Below, in pieces: positions 19,867 to 32,603 of a DNA stretch of 64,000 bases. A program made the translations under genes and the position numbers. The first letter of the stretch is position 1; the number at the start of each line of letters is the position of its first letter. A model generated the notes under the pieces. That model ran no database searches. It was given only the letters and a program-made list of their open reading frames with translations, and was not told the origin of the DNA. Source of the DNA: Nemopilema nomurai (taxonomy: Eukaryota > Cnidaria > Scyphozoa > Rhizostomeae > Rhizostomatidae); the NCBI GenBank assembly GCA_003864495.1, contig ML133383.1, positions 7,424,880 to 7,488,879 on the forward strand, given 5' to 3'.

Positions 19867-20561
19867 TACAAATTGACTTTGAATAGTTATGGGCTTTGAA
19901 ATACAGCAATTAAAAAACATACAACGAGGAACCAGAAAACAGCCGAAGGACTAGAAAGTCTTTTTAATATCAATTTTAATAATTACAACAAATTACTACT
20001 CAATAACATTTATCACAAATTATCATTACGGGTGGCCTTAGTGTCATTTATCGATGCCTTAAAATTCTCACATCTTTGAAATCGTTTTCTTTTCATAGAC
20101 TGGATCCTCTTATTCAACTATAAACAAGCCTCCTACACTAACGTAAAGGCAAAAAGGTTCGTTGTATTTCTCAACCTTCTTGTCGAATTTCTACGTCTTG
20201 TGAAAAACATTTCCTATGTCTAAGCCGGTAAAATATATATGTAAAATACGGCTTCAACTTATACGCTAACTATACCTGGTACAGTCAAATCTCATAATTT
20301 TCAGATAAAAACTCGTAAAAAAGTGTAGGTTTAACTATTAGGCCCAAAAATATAATGGTATCTGAGAATAAATAAATATGACTATTCAGGTAATTATCAT
20401 CAGATGGATCAATTCCATTGTCTCTTGTAGCAAAAGTCACTTACATTATTATAATTCAGCCTTCTTAATTTCCTTAAAATAAAACGCACGATTTATAAGA
20501 TACATAACACCCGTTGTAAAATAACTATCACTCGCCAACTCATATAAAAGGAAAAACTAAT

Positions 20562-23500
20562 TTATAACAAAGTATCAAAATTCATTTCCGATTGCTGTCC
20601 TGTAGTAGTTTGTGGACAATTAAGTTTCACAACCTCCATATTAATAACATCCATCAGGCCTTCGTCATTGTCAGCAATGATATTGATTTGAATTCGCTCG
20701 TGATTGGTTGCCCCGTTCACCGCATCTGATTGGCTGCTAACGCTGTCCCCTAGCAGCGTCGTGTTTTCGTTTGCATCGTCCTCGCTTTCAGATGGAACGC
20801 TTGTCGAGCCCCGGTTGTCAGATAGGCCTAAGTTCTCATCCGCCGAAGCTGCGATATTTTCTGCATCAACTGATCTATGAGTAGTTACGGGGGAATCAGA
20901 GTCCTTTATTTCTGTTTTGGTTGTGGGGGTTTGTTTGATACCCACATCAACAGTGTCAGTGCCTTTCTCAATGAGTTTACTTGCTTCAACTGTACGGTCG
21001 GGCGTCAATAAGGCTGGGCTAGTCGTGAACGCGTATCGTCGCTTGGTTGAATCTAAAGTCATGTTAGCGAAAATAATCTAACTCGTTGGCATAGAATTCA
21101 GAAAAAGCTTTAAAACATTCAAAGCAAAAGAACACAGATTGCATATCACCTTCACTAACAAAAACACAAATTTGTTCCATTTTTGATGCACGGAGAACTG
21201 AAATGAATATGTCCGATTTCTATTAACTGCTTTCAAGATAATTATTACCTAATGGCTCTGGTACTCTAGTTAAGAAAATACAATGACCTCACTGCCTTAG
21301 ATTGTTGAAAACAGTAGAAATGAAGATACATTGGTAGAAAGTTCGCAGTGCATTTGTTTTGGTTGGATAATAGATAAGCGATTTTCGTCAGAATAGTTCA
21401 GCTGAAACACAGCCTTTTTATTGGTCATTGTCATATACCAAAAGCAGAAGAAATTGCTTACGCACACCTTAAGAAAGCAATAACGACGTAAGAACAAGTG
21501 AATTGCTATCAAAGGTACCTATTTGTCTTCTGGTACTTTTCATCGGATTGCGGAAATAAGGTGCTTCAGATTCTTTAAATGAGCTTTCAACATGTGAGAT
21601 TATTGCTTTTAGCGTCTATACGGAAAAAAGAACCAGTCATTCTAAAACCAAACAGATTAATGACATCAAATGGACGAGCAAGATAACAAATTTGCATGGG
21701 GATGGTAGAACATTATGTATAAAATATATACTTTTGCACAGTTACTGTTTACGTTTCACTCTTGTTCCTCTTTAGGCCTCTCTCGCATGCTTTAGGGAAG
21801 CAGTCAGTGGTTTTTATCAAACTTCTAAAGTTACTAAACAGCTCTCTTCTAGCCATATTGCAGAGAACAGCTTCGCTAAAGAGAAACTGCTTCCTTATTA
21901 AACCATCTGTGACCAAGCCAGCAAAGAATTGTAATGATTCTTATTAGAATTTTTACTACCCTTCGTTTTCATTTATTCGTTACCCTTTAACAGACATTCC
22001 ATCACAAACATCGCAAGAACACCCTTATGTCAGTCGCTGTATAACAGGTCTTCTAATCATCTCTACCTTTGTCTATTTCTCCTCTACCATCCTAGTCCCG
22101 TCTTTCTGCGCATTACCCTAACACGCTGTTCCACACTCTTTGTTTTGCTAAATAAACAGGTGTATCTCAACCGTGAAGTTAGCTATGATCATCTCACGAG
22201 AAAGCACGCGTCTGTCTCGAATCTAACTTCATGATATAGATGTTAAACAAACAGTATTGATAGCAGGGAGAGCCCATAGTAGTTGAGACAAGAAACTTTA
22301 CTGGAAACACTTCCAAAATTGAGCTTTACAGTCACGTGAATTTTAAACGCATCATGATTGGACAAAACAAGCGCACCAACCATCCACTCAAATTACTTTG
22401 AATGTCAGATGAAGAATATCTTCAGCAATCCAATAGGATCCAATATGCTCATACCTGAACAACAATTGTATCATAAAAGAAAGTTTACTTACCATGGTTA
22501 ATGCAGGATCAAGAATAGACCTGGCCATTGTTTCTAGGCTCTTTAGAGCTACAAGGGCAATCTCTCCTAAACCATCATACCTTAAAAGATTAATTACCAA
22601 AATTAGCAAATCAATAAAACAAAAGTTTTCAAAAATGGAGCACTACTATGCCACACAGTATAACTTTGAGAATAAAAATGAAAAATAAGTTGACCAGATT
22701 TCAGTAAGCATCAAAACCAAAGAACAAATCTGAAAAATAGTTAATTATCAATGTGGGTACATTACCCAAAACAGGCCTCTCCGTTAGTATTTTAGTGGGC
22801 ATGTGCTCAAACGCCTCGCCTTGCTAATGCGCGCGTTTTACAAAAAGAATACATTCACATTAAAGTAGGCAGAAACGGCATGTTTTCGCATGTAAATACT
22901 TTGTATCTAGAAATCTCTAAACAAACTTTATTGGTTGTTGACCAGAAATACATTTTAGAGGTGTTTGCTTTAACTTGACATAACAATTTCCTCCAAAGAG
23001 GGATTGAAAGAAGCAACAGTTTATATAGATATCAATCGATTTCGACCGCAAGGCTCTTTGTAAAATAATTAACAAGGAGAGCGATTTAAAGGGTGTTTTA
23101 ACCGCGGGATTTATTGCGCGTCTCGGCAACGAAGAGGAGCGTGCCAAGACGCACGCCTTAAACGGTGAGGCCTGCCAAAAGCTAAAAAAGAAAATTGGGA
23201 GAAGTAGCTAAAGAAGCAACTTCCGATCCACAGTCTTTTGTTAACAAAGCATCAAGCATGAAAAATAAAAAAATTCAAACTCACATGATGAAATAAAGTC
23301 CTGTAAGCATTTGTTGATAGACAACATTAGAGAGCTTTATTCGAGTGTAGTGTTTGATGGAATCAAGTTCTTGCTTTTCGAACAGACATGCTAATCTTTG
23401 GTCATCAGATTCAAGATGGGGGAATCCACTTCTGGCCATTCTTGACAAGAAAATATTTCATTACTTTTTTATCTGAGAGCTACTATGCAAGACAGCTCAT

Positions 23501-26500
23501 ACAAGTTTCACTTTCTCTTCTTAGTTGAAGTTACAATTAAATGACTAAAAATAGCAATTAAAAGAACTAGAAAGAGGGCAAAGAAAAGAAGAACAAATGA
23601 TGATGCAAACAGGGTGCGAGAATTGATAGAAGAAAGGACAAAAACAGTAAGTGGGGACATATTTCCATTCTAAAGACATACCTTGTTACCATTTTACAAA
23701 ATCCAGTATGTGATGATTCAGTCATTCCTGAAAGATTGCTATTATAGACACCCAGAATTGTATTTAAAACATCTGATCTAGAAATAACAAGAGCAGAAGC
23801 AGACAATCAAAAATTTAAATCCTTTTTCATTTGAATCCATTATGAGTTTCATTTTGGAAGAATCTTGAAAGCAAATTAGATAGAAATTTCTACAAATTAG
23901 AACAATGAAATTGTCTTCGGTATTCAAAATAAGAATGGACATTAAAGTACAAATGTGAATTGGTAAAATATGCTTTCTCTTTTTACCTTGAGCCTGCTGA
24001 AATTCTGTGGAGAACCTTTGTACAAGCATTCATCAAGATAGGCTTATCAGATTGTTCATGTCTTGAAAGTGCTCCCTCAGTTAATGCTGAAGAGGTGCTA
24101 GATAATGGCTGCATGAAAATTGAGTGAAGCCTAATTAAATATGCTATGGATTAGTCCTAAAAGCATCCTTCACAAAAAGAGAGCTTGTTTGATTCTAGTT
24201 ATAAAGCACAAGTTAACAATGAGGCTGTGAACGTCTTTATTTAAAACCTTCTCATTTTCAATTGCAGTGTCAAACATACTGAGACACAAAGGTGCTTTAA
24301 ACTAAATGTCTGTAAAAATGCAAGTTTGAAGGGAGACAAAATTTAGGACTTCTCTGCATCACATGCAAAACTGATAAAAAATGTTGCATCAATTGAAAGA
24401 CTTTGAAGGTAGTCATCTTAGTTTCAAATTTTTACAATTAACTGCATTAAGAAATTTCCATTTTATACATTGCAAAGATGTTCCCATGTCAAGAGAAAGG
24501 TATTTTCTAGATACAATAGATGCCAGAAATAGTAGCAGGTGAGAACCTATAACATGCAAAACTACTCACCTCATGATAAATTGATGAGTTTGAGAGGGAG
24601 GGTATTCTATATGACTTTGCGAAAGGAGTCTCCTTATTCAAATTTGCTTCCTGAAGATAAGACATAATTATCATCAAAAGTTTTCAAATTCTCTTTCAAT
24701 TCCACTGCAAAATACTCAATACATATATAAAATCTGTAGAATTTATATATTTCTATTTAGCCTGGCATCTAAAATGCTGAAAAACTTGTTGAGAGAGACT
24801 TAACAAAACTAAGTCATAAAAATCAAAACCATTTTGATGAGTGACAAAATGAAATTGGCTTACAGATTGTTTCAACCTTCAAAGTAACTATAACTGGGAA
24901 ATTAATCAATGGAAGATAAGCAACATAACAAACTAAGCATAGCAAAAATTTATCATAACACATATTTTATTTTAATCTTAGTCTTGCTGCATATAAGCAT
25001 GTACATTTTAGAAAAACATGGGCTGAATTGGTAGTACATAGTATACTGATGGGCCTTTTATGATATAATTCATTATGTATAACAAGCAAGCTTGAAGATA
25101 ATCCAACAAACCTTATTGTAGATTGATAATAAAAGAGTTTCTAATCTGCCTCCTCCCTGAAAAGTAAAATGAGAAATTATAGTAGTCTCTCAGTAAAGCA
25201 GAATTTAGCAATGATATTGATTTTAATTTGTTATTAAAAGAAAATTCTAAATAGAATGAATTTACACACACTTACAAATATATATCAGAGTTAAAATTCA
25301 TATTGTGTACTCACTGTAAGTATCCTACTACCAATCAATGACAAATATGCAGATATCAATGATGGGGCAAACTGGAGCACAAATAACTGGCTTTGCATAC
25401 TTCCATGTTGATATAACCTAAACAGACCCTCATATAAAACTCCATCAACCTGAAAAAATTAATGTGTTGTTATAACAATGCATAAGCCAAACATTTTTCA
25501 AGAAGTATCAATACTGGAACACAAAAAATCAAACTTACATAATAAAATAAAGGCAACCACCTGATGAGGGACATCATTAGAAATCTAAATTCAATGTCTC
25601 AAAGTGTAGTTTATGATAATCAATTAAGGGAGTCCTGAAATGCAATAGAAATCCGATTTTTCAGTAGAATCCAACCTCTTGATCCAGGAAATTCTTCTGA
25701 TTCTTTTAGATTTTACTTAGTTGAAAATCTTATGAAAAACAATGGAGGGCAATCATTTAGATCTCTTACCTCAAAAGCAACCATATTTTCTAAGTTTTTT
25801 ATAACATCATCAACAAGCTGTTCATATTTGCCACAATTTTGTACAAAACTTGTAAGATTTTCATTTTTCTGTGGAGAAAAGCATCTTATTACTTTTTGGC
25901 TTAGCTGTTAATGAGTTATAAAGTACTATCCATTTTACTATGACCAATATTTTTATTAATGAAGAACTTTTAACTACTTACTGCATTTAACACAATCAAT
26001 AACCAATACTTAACATCAATACTTAATAAGCTCCAATCATTAACTTAATAGTTTGTCATGCTGATCACTTGCATTTACTTGCCAAAATTAGAAATTCCTT
26101 ACTTTCTTTTAAGTGTTTTGCACTTGGCTTGAAAGGTGTTTGTATGGGTATCAAGTGTCAAAGTGTCCTATCCAGGATTTTAGGTTTGATACCTTCCATA
26201 TCATCCATTGTTAAGTACCCTTTCAAGTTTTGTCAAAAATTTAAAAGAGTTTTTGAGTGTCACATCGTGCAAACTGGCTGTCAAAATTGAAACTAACATC
26301 CCTTCCATTTTTGACTGAACATTTCCTGTAGCTCACACGAAAGCTCGACTACTTGGTGGTTTCAATATGGAACAGTGATCTTATTTAAAGGGCATAGGTC
26401 ATATATAAAACTTTTCATTATACTTAAAACATCATATTTATACAATCTCTACATAGGCCCATAGCCTGTGTAGCTAAATCCTACAGATCCCAAATTTAGA

Positions 26501-26768
26501 TCAGTATGGCACTAGATCCGGGACCGTTTGTTTATGTCCCGGTGAAACTTAAATTTCATCACCGTCATTTATTCATAGTACAATTTACACAATACGACAT
26601 TTTTATATTTTAAGAACTATTGCATGGAAGGTTGTAGTATGATTAATTAAGAAGTAAATTATAATGGAAAGGTCGCATTTAATCTCGATGGCTACAACTC
26701 AGTCACACCTCTATCAACCTAATGAACTCCGTGAACTCTGCTCTGCCACACAACTGCTCACCAGCCAT
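20562..26768 (-). CDS. HYCC1: Hyccin / FAM126 family protein, 11 exons
   Basis: Exons in transcript order are 26768-26709, 25868-25770, 25449-25315, 25156-25112, 24650-24570, 24108-23987, 23777-23682, 23440-23285, 22580-22493, 21615-21519 and 21052-20562: 1470 nt, 489 residues. Hyccin stabilises the PI4KA-TTC7-EFR3 complex, which makes phosphatidylinositol-4-phosphate at the plasma membrane. Recognition rests on collinear matches: a short helical start, LYEGLFRLYQHGSMQ, ETLLLSIYNK, YRIPSLSNSSIYHEP with ALTEGALSRHEQ, and VVYQQMLTGLYFIMYDG (hyccin has IPSLSKPSVYHEP and VQMLTGIYFAFYNG). The helical hyccin domain ends near residue 320. The last exon (164 codons including the stop) is Ser/Thr/Asp/Glu-rich and looks disordered, as in the family. 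Vertebrate HYCC1 and HYCC2 cannot be distinguished here. The first exon (MAGEQLCGRAEFTEFIRLIE) is the least certain: it is short and chosen by phase and helix pattern. Confidence 0.87.
22772..23174. mobile_element. MITE-like element in a hyccin intron
   Basis: The 403-bp segment starts CAGGCCTCTCCGTT and ends AACGGTGAGGCCTG, 14-bp terminal inverted repeats with one mismatch. CCAAAA lies directly outside both ends (22766-22771 and 23175-23180), as expected of a target-site duplication. Both ends are richer in CpG and GC than the surrounding intron, and the inner 50-60 bp of each end look like more diverged inverted copies. It has no plausible transposase ORF. It sits between exons 22493-22580 and 23285-23440. 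Confidence 0.7.
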
Positions 26769-27209
26769 CTCGAGATAAACGATAAACTAGTAATCCAAAT
26801 CAACAGGTGCATAACAATAGAAATTATTAACTAGGCAGGAGAGACCGGGTCCATTCTAACGGTGCCCAGATTTACTTCCTCGTATCAACAAACATGCCAA
26901 GTTGCCAACACCGATGCAGCTCTCGGCCACATATCATGTATTTGTGACTGAGACTCCCTCTTTTATGTATAATGTGAATAAAAGTTTATCGTCTTCCAGA
27001 ATTCTGCTAGTAATGAATTATTTATCTGAGTCCACAAATCAATAACTCTTTTTGTTCATCTCCCTGACTTCCACTTTGTGATAGAAACATGCGAAATCGA
27101 GGCTCAATCGAAATGGTAGATAGGAAGCATTGATCTGTCATAGGAAGTGGCATGTGTTGAAACGAGATTCTTGGTCTTTATTTTCTCAAGGAAAAAACCT
27201 GTTGTGAAG
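26769..27209. promoter_or_regulatory. Divergent intergenic region between hyccin and MRPL10
   Basis: Only 441 bp separate the start codons of two genes transcribed away from each other, so both 5' UTRs and both promoters must lie here unless an upstream non-coding exon was missed. No TATA box is evident. A shared bidirectional promoter is inferred from spacing and orientation alone. Confidence 0.5.
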
Positions 27210-28537
27210 ATGTTTTCTAGAAATGGAAGAAGGCTTCTGGACATTCCTGGTAAGTTAAAGTCAATGTGACTAGTAAAAGCAAATACGATTTCTTGTGATT
27301 CTCTCTTAAACGATGACTCTCTTCCACTGTCATCATGACCATCATGGGTCTCATCTAAACTTTTTTGGGATCACGATTCTAAAAGCCTCTTTCGTGCCTC
27401 TGCGTTCTTTTGCAAATTAATGCTCACCGTGTTGATTGACCTGCTTGTATCATACTTTCAGGTTCTGTATGGTTTAGAAGGCAAATCTTGACAGCAAACG
27501 TACCCGTTAGTTTTGAACCAATTACTTGCAAGAAGGGAAAGCCAAGAAAGTTAGACAAGGAGGTTTGAAACCTAAAATCATATTTTAGTGTAGTTATACA
27601 GTATGTTTTGCTAAAGTACATTTTATTTGTGTATATCTTGAGAAATACTTTTTAGATTATTCTCATTGTAGAATGATAATTCTTCTTGTGTCTCTTTAAC
27701 CTTCTTAGCTCCATCTTTTGTAAACAACAGCACAAATTGTTATTCTGCAGCTTTGTGCAGTACAACTCTTTATAGAAAGACTGTACCTCCAACTGACAAC
27801 TTGATGGAATTTTCAACTAGAGATCACCTTGTTTCCACAGTTCTTTTTATTAGACTTTTAGCTGAAAGATTACCTTTTGTTTTGTAAGAAGGTAAGCAAA
27901 AAGTTCAGATGTAACTTTACATCTTAAACTTATTGTTACCAAGGTTTCACAAAGCTAAGTCTTTTCAATCAAATTTCCTTTTTGCATCTTTTAAAGAAAA
28001 TTATATCTTCTTATTGTACAGGTGCACCCAATGAAGCAAATGATTGCCAAAAAGCTAAAAGCAGCAGCAGATAGTCCTTATTTTATCTTGTTCCATTACA
28101 ATGGCATGAAAAACTCTGAATGGGATGACCTTAGATATGAACTTAATAAGCAAAACATCACTGTAACTATTTTTCCAAACAGCCTTAGTAAAAAGGTTTT
28201 AGAAGGCACAAGGCACGAGAACTTGCAATACCTATTCCGCAGTAGTACAGCAGCATGTTACAGTCAGGTTAGCGGTGTCAAGGCTCTGCTAGATGTCATC
28301 AAGGGCTTTCCAAAGCTGCAGCTGATGGGTGGTAAAGTTGAAAATGAAATATTGAGCTGGAATCAGATAATTGAATATTCAAAATTACCAACGCTTGAGG
28401 TGCTACAGGGGCAACTGCTTCAACTTCTGAGACAACCTAGTGAACAACTTTCAAGTACTCTGCTGCAGTCACAAAGACAGCTTACTTCCAATTTACAGCA
28501 ATATGTTTCCCAAAACACAGAAGAATCTCAAGAGTAG
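27210..28537 (+). CDS. MRPL10: Mitochondrial ribosomal protein L10 (uL10m), 3 exons
   Basis: Exons 27210-27249, 27462-27562 and 28022-28537 join in frame to 218 residues. uL10m anchors the L7/L12 stalk of the mitochondrial large ribosomal subunit, where translation factors bind. The N-terminus (MFSRNGRRLLDIPGSVWFRR) is rich in Arg with no acid before D11 and only one there, fitting a mitochondrial targeting peptide. The segment KGKPRKLDKEVHPMKQM precedes the L10 fold. Family-specific points include WDDLRYELNKQNITVTIFPN (mid-protein), LQLMGGKVENEILSW and EYSKLPTLEVLQGQLLQLL; human MRPL10 has the counterpart NYSKLPSLPLVQGEL. The Gln/Ser-rich tail is the stalk-binding side. Splice junctions are GT-AG and consistent in phase. 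The start is the only Met giving a presequence. Confidence 0.88.
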
Positions 28538-29053
28538 CAGAGCTTTTATAGACTTGTTAAAAGTAACTTTTTCGGTGCATCTAGCTTTTAGTTGAAGCAT
28601 AAGCTGAAGTTTCTGCTATGCAATTTGAGTCTGATCTGGTATGCTTTTTCATAATCAATCCCATATATAGTATATTTGCAGCATCTTAAGCTTCGTGTGT
28701 GATGGCTAAAATTTACTGCAATTATGGCAATTATATTTATATTGTGAATTGACAACGCCAAAATTAACTATACCTGTTGTGTAATAATTTGTGTTGCCCT
28801 AGGCTAGAGTTCTTGCTTGCTAAACTGAATTGATCACCTTTGTTCACTGATCACCATAGAAACAGTTTATAAGCCAATCCAAAATCTTTTATGCACATCT
28901 AATTCCTTCATTAAGAATATTTTCTTGGAGTCTTCTAAATTATATCTTCATTGGTTTATGATTAATCAGAAAAGAATGAACTTAACCTTTTCATACAAAA
29001 GCTTGTACCAAAAGATGGCTGTAATTCTACTATGATTCATTGCAGTTCTTTTG

Positions 29054-29059
29054 AATAAA
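29054..29059 (+). terminator. Candidate polyadenylation signal of MRPL10
   Basis: AATAAA 517 bp after the MRPL10 stop codon. Inferred from motif and position. Confidence 0.4.
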
Positions 29060-32000
29060 GTAGGTTAAGAATGGCACAGTTTTGCAAGCTTTATGCACAA
29101 TCAAGATTTGGTTTGTAGCAAGATCCAAAACCTCTTCAAGAAAGCTGAAACAGTATTATCCATCAGATGCTTTGCAACATCCTTCATATCAAGTCTCATC
29201 AAACGAAATCGCTTTTAAGTGTTCCCATTTCTGATTGCCCGATGAGGATGACGTCAATTTTGTCGGTGCTTTCCTTCGAGGATAATTTCGGTGGCTACAC
29301 TTGAACCTTACGTACTTCACTTCATTATACGTATAAACGGCGACAGTTTGTAGAGGATTCATGATTGTTATTTAATAATCATTGTCGTCACATTTGGTCC
29401 AGCTGTCAAATCTCAAGTAAATTTATTTTTATGCTAGAACACGCGCTTAATGGTTCTATTAAAATGTTTAAAGCAATAATTGCTTCTTTCGTGTCTTTTT
29501 GCACATTTCTCTTTATAAAAGTTCATGAACCTATATGTCTGAAGAGGCGAGCATACGATTCTTAGTGATATTTCCAATAGGGACTTTTGTTTCTGCAGCT
29601 GTTTTCTCTCTTTGCAATAACGATGGACATAGGTGCCTCGGTGGATTTAATTGACAAAAAATCAATTCTTTATTTGATCTGCTTGACTCCATCTGTTTCT
29701 GGACCATTATTAAAACAGCCCCATATGTTCTACTGGTTCAAGTTTTGAATGAAAGAAGATGGCTTTTAATCTTATATCAGCCAACCCTGGATGAATGGCG
29801 TTACAGTCTTTACATTGTTATGAAAACTCCTCTGCAACCATATGCTCAAAAACAGCGTGCGATTAATTGCGCTAGCTTTTCGTTCCAAATAAAGGTTATG
29901 CCAAAATATTACTTGACTTCCACTGTAATCACAATTTGTGAAGAAGCTTTAATCGCATACCCACTGAAGACCTTCCGAGAGAACTGAGAACAAAGGCAAC
30001 CACAACAACCTTTGTGTAGTAAACATTTCTTCAGAGACGTTTCAATTCAGGGAGCTAGGAATTTTTAAGATCGATCCAGAAACGGTCAGCCAAGGGCCTA
30101 CAATTTTGTTCATACCCATTTGAATATGTTTACTTCTGCTGGTAGAAAATCTTGAAAAACCGCATAAACTTTTATACAGATTATGCAAGTTTTGTCCTTC
30201 GTGTTCTATCGCTAAAACATATTTCAAAGTGACCTGCCCAAGATGATAGATGTAGAAAGCTAAGACTCCGTTATCTGAATTAACCATACATATTTTTCAC
30301 GACTTACGTTTTACAGCTGCTATTCATGACCTACCGCGTGAATCTACTTAATGTAAGTTGCATTTAAAAAGATATGCCTGTTAAGTGTAACCAAGCCAGG
30401 GTTTTGTCATATTGAAAGGGCTCTTCAAGTAATCCGACACAGTGTGGGATTGAATCTATTAAGACAAACCAGCAATCAGACGAACGACACTTTTGATTTG
30501 CCGATCAACAGAAAAATATGTCTGAATATTAAGAATACTACAACATTGAATGTAGTGAATGCATGGACAAGGGTTCTAGCCATTGCTATGCAAATAAATT
30601 TTGCATTAGATCGCATTAAGCCATATTTGGCACTCTCGCACTAACTGCTCAGATAGCAAATTGACCAGTCAGTGTTTATTCTATTTCTTGTAAGTCTGGG
30701 GTTGAACAGAATATGGAGAATGTCAAAAATTACCGATCACAAGTAGCAGTGTATTGATATTGATTCGAAGCATTAGCAAATCCACAACATTCTCATAAGA
30801 AAACATTTCATTTTAGGAGTACTAAGCATCCAAAATAGTGAAAAAGTTTTGCTAATATTTAATTTTAGATGTAAGCAAATATATTTGTCACTATGAATTA
30901 AAGGTGCGTCTTTATGATTGGTAGTAAACATACAATAGGACATAACAACTTAGGGAAGTGGAGTTGAACAAGGGTATGTAAACAGGAATGCCTGCACACT
31001 TTAGGATTAAATATTGATTTCATTGTGGTGAAAGCTCACGTTTTGGTCTTTCTCCTCGACCTATTCAACTTGAAAAATACTACCAACAATAGCCCGTCAA
31101 TATGTCGTACAAAAATGGGTCAAAGTATTCAGTATTTGGATTATGAAAGGCACTATTGCTCCTCCCATTGGCTAACATATCATTGTTTGGTTCCCACAAT
31201 AATGAAAACTTCCACATTGCTCCCAGCCCTCATTGGTCTTGCATTAAATATTTCATTTCTAGTTGACATTCCAAGACCTCAATGACTTTCAATCATAATA
31301 AGCCTCAAAGACAATGAACAGCCATACTTTTTATATCGGCTTCTTCTCGAGAAGAAGGAAAGAAAAACACCTTGCAAAAGCTAACGTATAAAATCTAGTC
31401 TAATAAAATACTTGGTTTCGAGAGTTTGCACCGAGTTACTTGATGTCTGATATTGAATGGTTTCATATCAAAATCGAAGCAAAGCTTTTAAAATCTATGA
31501 AGCCTAGAAGTTAATGTTATATATAAGGAAAATCACCTTACGATTTATAAAGTTCTTGACACAAATCATATTCACAGTTCAGAGATGTGCTCCAAAGCAA
31601 GCTCAGTAATCCAAAATTATCTTGAAAATCATTTTTCTGTTCAAGATGGTGAATGTTATAACAGCTTAAAGAATACTCTTCGAAAAAAGTATGGAAAGTC
31701 GTAGAAACACCATGTTATTCTTAAATGCAGTTTAACACATACACATTCGCAAGGTATAAGAAGCTGTTATTACATTCATGGTCAGTATTAAAAATGAATG
31801 AGTTCTGCTACGTAAAGTGACAAACAAAATTTAAATGAATGGTTGTTGGATTGTTTCGTATCTTGGTCTCAAGAGTTGCTGCAGTGCATTACCCGACGTT
31901 ACAATGAAGGTTAACTGCCTCATTAATGCTTCATGCTTGAAACATACATCAAAGCAGAAGCTTTATAAATAAACTTTTACGAAAGCACGAGAGAGGAGAT

Positions 32001-32348
32001 TAATTCAACTGTGATTGCAAGCCATTCCTGGTGTAGTCATTTGGTTTTGTTAGCCTCTTCTCAACCAAAACGGGTTTACGATTGAACAAAGATAACTGCA
32101 GACAAGAGATTAGGCAGGAGTCTGTCTGCACATGCGCAGATAGTAGGCTTTAATCTACTGGCTAGCCCCAGCAAGGCATTGGCTGACCAACGATAAGTCA
32201 AGAAACATGTTTCGATAAACACGTGAATATACTGATTGACCTCGCCGCGTGTCAAAGAAAGTTGAATGAGCAGTTATACTCCAGCAAATCAAGAAGTTGA
32301 ACTTCTTTCAGTGGAGAAAGCATTTGGACTGTATTGTGACATCGTTCT

Positions 32349-32355
32349 TTATAAG
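32349..32355 (+). promoter_or_regulatory. Possible TATA box upstream of the ORF at 32604
   Basis: TTATAAG followed by a GC-richer stretch. If real, transcription would start near 32375-32385, about 220 bp before the ATG, and a GAG|GTAGTT donor (from 32377) with the acceptor CTGGCAG just before 32602 could remove most of the leader. All of this is inference. Confidence 0.25.
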
Positions 32356-32603
32356 GGACGTCGGCTACAGAATACGAGGTAGTTTAGGCTGCATGGTGTG
32401 AAGTGCATACACTGCTTTTGAAGTTGGGTTGTGTTCCTTCTATCATTGTTACCTTAAACACATCACGTTTTGTTCTGAAACCTCAGATCCAAGCAACAAC
32501 ACTGGGATTCTGATTCATGGTTTGAAATATATTCAAAGCAGTCTCGCTGGAAATTTTTTGTTGTACTTCTGGATTTTGGTAGCTGGCATTTTCCTGGCAG
32601 ACG

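Larger units (their letters stand above)
18924..20561. other. Intergenic: ARH1 promoter side and hyccin 3' side
   Basis: About 1.6 kb. It holds a pair of identical 13-bp palindromes (19599-19645), a short inverted-terminus element (19686-19866) and, on the right, the presumed hyccin 3' UTR. ORFs at 19317-19502 and 19402-19734 run over these repeats and are not credible genes. Confidence 0.5.
28538..32603. other. Gene-poor stretch downstream of MRPL10
   Basis: About 4 kb of AT-rich DNA. The first 0.5 kb is presumably MRPL10 3' UTR, with AATAAA at 29054-29059. Remaining short ORFs (for example 29745-29987, 31025-31285) show no family resemblance and no exon-like neighbours. No structured RNA gene or clear repeat was seen. 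Confidence 0.5.

Noticed and set aside
29249..29256. Perfect cAMP-response palindrome TGACGTCA
   Set aside because: It lies about 700 bp past the MRPL10 stop codon with no gene start nearby; a single 8-mer is expected by chance in this much DNA.
31025..31285. 86-aa ORF with hydrophobic stretches
   Set aside because: No family resemblance, no splice context and AT-rich composition equal to the flanks.
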